Below, piece after piece: positions 5,600-7,601 of a stretch of DNA of 7,601 nt. A program made the position numbers and the translations under genes. Positions within the stretch are counted from its first letter, which is position 1. Each line of letters opens with the position of its first letter. The notes below the pieces were generated by a model. That model worked only from the letters and a program-made list of their open reading frames with translations. It made no database searches and had not been told where the DNA came from. Source of the DNA: Gammaproteobacteria bacterium (lineage in GTDB: Bacteria; Pseudomonadota; Gammaproteobacteria; UBA6429; Thiohalophilaceae); contig JAHEDA010000114.1 of assembly GCA_024641445.1 (NCBI GenBank), forward strand, positions 1-7,601, in the 5' to 3' direction.

Positions 5600-7273
5600 T
5601 TAGTCCCCACTATCCATTTTTTCCTTGAGGAGATCGCCCAGCGTAGTGGTTGCGGGTGCGGAGGCACGGTTAAAGTCGTCAATCGCCCCCTTCTCTTCAT
5701 CATTATCCTTGGCCTTGATGGATAGATTGATCGTACGGTTCTTCCGATCGATACCGGTAAACTTGGCCTCGACCTCATCACCGACGTTCAGGTGCCCACG
5801 GGCATCTTCAATTCGGTCACGTGAGATCTCGGAGGCTCGCAGATAGCCTTCAACACCATCACCCAGATCAATCACAGCGCCCTTGGCATCTACCTCACGC
5901 ACCTTGCCCTTAATGATGGCTCCCTTGACATAGTCCGCAACAAAGTTCGAGACAGGGTCCTTCTCCAGTTGCTTGATGCCAAGTGAAATGCGCTCACGCT
6001 CGGGGTCAACCGATAATACCACTGCATCGAGCTCATCACCCTTTTTGTAGTTCCGAACCGCCTCTTCACCCGGAATACTCCAGGAGATGTCCGAGAGGTG
6101 CACCAGACCATCAATACCGCCATCCAGGCCAATAAAGATGCCGAAGTCAGTAATGGACTTGATGGTGCCTGTAACCTTATCGTTCTTGTTGTGAGTCGCT
6201 GCAAAACCTTCCCAAGGGTTGGTCTGACACTGCTTCATGCCCAGGGAGATACGACGACGCTCGCCGTCGATGTCGAGCACCATGACTTCAACTTCCTGGC
6301 CCTCCTGAACGACCTTGCTCGGATGGATGTTCTTGTTGGTCCAATCCATCTCCGAGACGTGTACAAGGCCTTCGATGCCGTCTTCGATCTCAACAAAGCA
6401 ACCGTAGTCGGCAATATTGGTGACCTTACCGAACAGACGCGTGTGCTCGGGATAGCGACGGGCGATGTCGCTCCAGGGGTCGTCGCCCATCTGCTTGAGG
6501 CCGAGGGAGACACGCATGCGCTCCTTGTCGAACTTCAACACCTTTACGGTGATCTCGTCGCCGACATCCACGATCTCGCTGGGGTGCTTGACGCGCTTCC
6601 AGGCCATATCGGTGATGTGCAGCAGACCGTCGATGCCACCCAGGTCGATAAATGCGCCGTAGTCGGTGAGGTTCTTGACCACACCCTTAACGACAGCGCC
6701 TTCCTGCATACTACCAACAAGCGCCTCGCGCTCTTCACCACCCTCAGTTTCAACCACGGCGCGGCGGGAAACCACAACGTTATTACGACGGCGATCCAGC
6801 TTGATCACCTTGAATTCAAGTTCCTTACCTTCCAGGTAAGAGGTATCGCGTACGGGGCGCACATCAACCAGCGAGCCTGGCAGGAACGCACGGACGTCAT
6901 TCAGGTCGACCGTGAAGCCGCCCTTGACCTTGTCAACGATAATACCCTTCACGGTCTCACCGGCTTCGTGGGCCGCCTCAAGGCGGGTCCAGCTCTCGGC
7001 ACGCTTGGCCTTTTCACGGGAGAGACGCGTCTCGCCGAAACCATCTTCGATGGAATCCAGTGCGACATCGATAATGTCACCGACATTGACGTTGATCTCG
7101 CCCTTGTCGTTGGCAAATTGTTCAATTGGGATCACACCCTCAGACTTCAGGCCGGCATTGACGACGACAAAGTCATCGCTCACATGGACAATCGTGCCTG
7201 AAATAATAGAACCGGGTTGCATTTTAGTCTTAACAAGACTTTCTTCGAACATTTGTGCAAAGCTTTCGCTCAT
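5600..7273 (-). CDS. rpsA: 30S ribosomal protein S1
   Basis: S1 is the large mRNA-binding protein of the small ribosomal subunit, needed for initiation on many messages. The 557 residues match the E. coli length exactly. Six S1 (OB-fold) domains follow one another at about 21-87, 105-171, 192-260, 277-347, 364-434 and 451-520, boundaries taken from the E. coli protein. The first two, which bind the ribosome, are more divergent. Domains 3-5 show clear repeats of the type TDYGAFIDLGGIDGLLHITD, ADYGCFVEIEDGIEGLVHVS and TDFGIFIGLDGGIDGLVHLS. The ATG at 7271-7273 has the strong site AAGGAAG at 7281-7287, unlike the weak site I recall for E. coli rpsA. S1 commonly represses its own translation, and the leader here is structured. 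It lies between cmk and ihfB as in most Gammaproteobacteria. Confidence 0.97.
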   Translation of the reverse strand: MSESFAQMFEESLVKTKMQPGSIISGTIVHVSDDFVVVNAGLKSEGVIPIEQFANDKGEINVNVGDIIDVALDSIEDGFGETRLSREKAKRAESWTRLEAAHEAGETVKGIIVDKVKGGFTVDLNDVRAFLPGSLVDVRPVRDTSYLEGKELEFKVIKLDRRRNNVVVSRRAVVETEGGEEREALVGSMQEGAVVKGVVKNLTDYGAFIDLGGIDGLLHITDMAWKRVKHPSEIVDVGDEITVKVLKFDKERMRVSLGLKQMGDDPWSDIARRYPEHTRLFGKVTNIADYGCFVEIEDGIEGLVHVSEMDWTNKNIHPSKVVQEGQEVEVMVLDIDGERRRISLGMKQCQTNPWEGFAATHNKNDKVTGTIKSITDFGIFIGLDGGIDGLVHLSDISWSIPGEEAVRNYKKGDELDAVVLSVDPERERISLGIKQLEKDPVSNFVADYVKGAIIKGKVREVDAKGAVIDLGDGVEGYLRASEISRDRIEDARGHLNVGDEVEAKFTGIDRKNRTINLSIKAKDNDEEKGAIDDFNRASAPATTTLGDLLKEKMDSGD

Positions 7274-7280
7274 TTGATGA

Positions 7281-7319
7281 CTTCCTTGGCCAACGGTAAT
7301 GGAAGGATTTGGGTTGGCC
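7281..7319 (-). promoter_or_regulatory. Structured rpsA leader: hairpin abutting the Shine-Dalgarno
   Basis: On the minus strand GGCCAAC (7313-7319) and GTTGGCC (7288-7294) form a perfect 7-bp stem with an 18-base loop, ending directly at the Shine-Dalgarno AAGGAAG (7281-7287). The loop contains CTTCC (7301-7305), complementary to GGAAG (7281-7285) of the ribosome site. The leader could therefore hold the site open beside a hairpin, or mask it through the loop as a pseudoknot or an alternative hairpin. This would suit the known self-repression of S1, but that link is inference. Confidence 0.45.
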
Positions 7320-7331
7320 GATTGGTTATCC

Positions 7332-7349
7332 GCCTGGCCTTGGCAGGCC
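7332..7349 (-). repeat. Small GC-rich hairpin in the cmk-rpsA gap
   Basis: GCCTG (7332-7336) can pair with CAGGC (7344-7348), or in a shifted register GGCCT-type pairing uses 7336-7340 with 7345-7349. No T-run follows on the minus strand, so it is not a terminator for cmk. It may be an upstream part of the rpsA leader structure. Nothing else is recognised in the gap between cmk and rpsA apart from the Shine-Dalgarno hairpin. Confidence 0.3.
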
Positions 7350-7412
7350 GCGGGTTGGTTTCATTTAGCCTCTAGCGCTTGTGCGATAAAGACCACCTTT
7401 ACTTCTGTCCGT

Positions 7413-7601
7413 TTACTGAATGTGCCGTTGCTGACAGTATTCAAGCACGCATTGCAGGACCTCATCGATCCCCATTTCCGAGGTGTCCAACAGAACGGCA
7501 TCGTCCGCTGGCTTGAGCGGTGACGCGGCTCGCTGACTGTCCCGGATATCCCGTTCAGTGATCTCGGTCAGAAGGGCCGACAAATTAGCACTGATTCCCT
7601 T
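7413..7601 (-). CDS. cmk: Cytidylate kinase, C-terminal fragment cut by the window edge
   Basis: Cmk phosphorylates CMP and dCMP with ATP in the cytoplasm. Only the last 62 codons are present, in frame from the right edge to a TAA at 7413-7415. The segment ITERDIRDSQRAASPLKPAD corresponds to the conserved lid-side region RDxxDxxRxxxPLxPAxDA, with arginines that contact phosphates. It is followed by AVLLDTSEMGIDEVLQ, matching the family's closing DALVLDSTxxxIExV. The upstream residues ANLSALLTEI take the place of the helix before that motif. The P-loop and CMP-binding parts lie outside the window. cmk immediately before rpsA is the standard gammaproteobacterial arrangement, supporting the call. 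Confidence 0.92.
   Translation of the reverse strand, partial: KGISANLSALLTEITERDIRDSQRAASPLKPADDAVLLDTSEMGIDEVLQCVLEYCQQRHIQ

Noticed and set aside
6098..7201. A 367-codon open frame on the plus strand opposite rpsA
   Set aside because: It lies wholly inside rpsA, whose reading frame gives an unmistakable full-length S1. Long antisense frames are expected opposite a highly biased gene such as this, and the translation resembles no family I recognise.
7299..7523. A 74-codon plus-strand frame over the cmk end and rpsA leader
   Set aside because: Half of it is antisense to the clearly conserved Cmk C-terminus and the rest covers the GC-rich leader. No ribosome site or recognisable product.
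1..7601. tRNA or rRNA genes, CRISPR arrays, tandem repeats, defence or toxin-antitoxin genes
   Set aside because: The window is almost fully covered by recognisable genes, and the gaps of 140 bases or less show none of these by eye. The hunt for a new system found only conserved core genes plus one IS end.

Overview
The window reads as a chromosomal segment of a gammaproteobacterium. All supported genes lie on the minus strand, so transcription runs from high to low coordinates. The gene order cmk, rpsA, ihfB, lapA, lapB, pyrF, the 557-residue six-domain ribosomal protein S1, the IHF beta subunit and the LapA/LapB pair are all gammaproteobacterial hallmarks. lapAB directly after ihfB differs from the E. 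coli arrangement (from memory), which suggests a non-enteric lineage. The species cannot be named from this sequence.

Layout in transcription order: the 3' end of cmk (7413-7601) and a structured leader of about 140 bases; rpsA (5600-7273); a short gap with a hairpin; ihfB (5229-5534), closed by a strong intrinsic terminator; a second unit lapA-lapB-pyrF (5101 to 2934) with nearly abutting genes, closed by another hairpin plus T-run; a monocistronic small exported helix-hairpin-helix protein of the ComEA type (2519-2800), with its own candidate promoter and a strong terminator; then the pair ugd-galU (2388 to 157). Only 36 bases beyond galU lies the end of an IS256-family insertion sequence, whose transposase gene runs off the left edge.

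Functionally the right two thirds is core machinery: pyrimidine nucleotide supply (Cmk, PyrF), translation initiation (S1), nucleoid architecture (IHF) and control of lipopolysaccharide synthesis (LapA/LapB). GalU makes UDP-glucose and Ugd oxidises it to UDP-glucuronate, a precursor for surface polysaccharide. This pair looks more AT-rich than rpsA in sampled stretches and borders a mobile element, so it may be the edge of a variable surface-polysaccharide region outside the window. That last point is inference.

I found no evidence of a new biological system here. The observations most worth checking are the rpsA leader, where a hairpin abuts the Shine-Dalgarno and its loop can pair with it, and the IS256-type end immediately after galU. 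No gene-free stretch exceeds 300 bases; the largest gaps (about 120-140 bases) are described individually.
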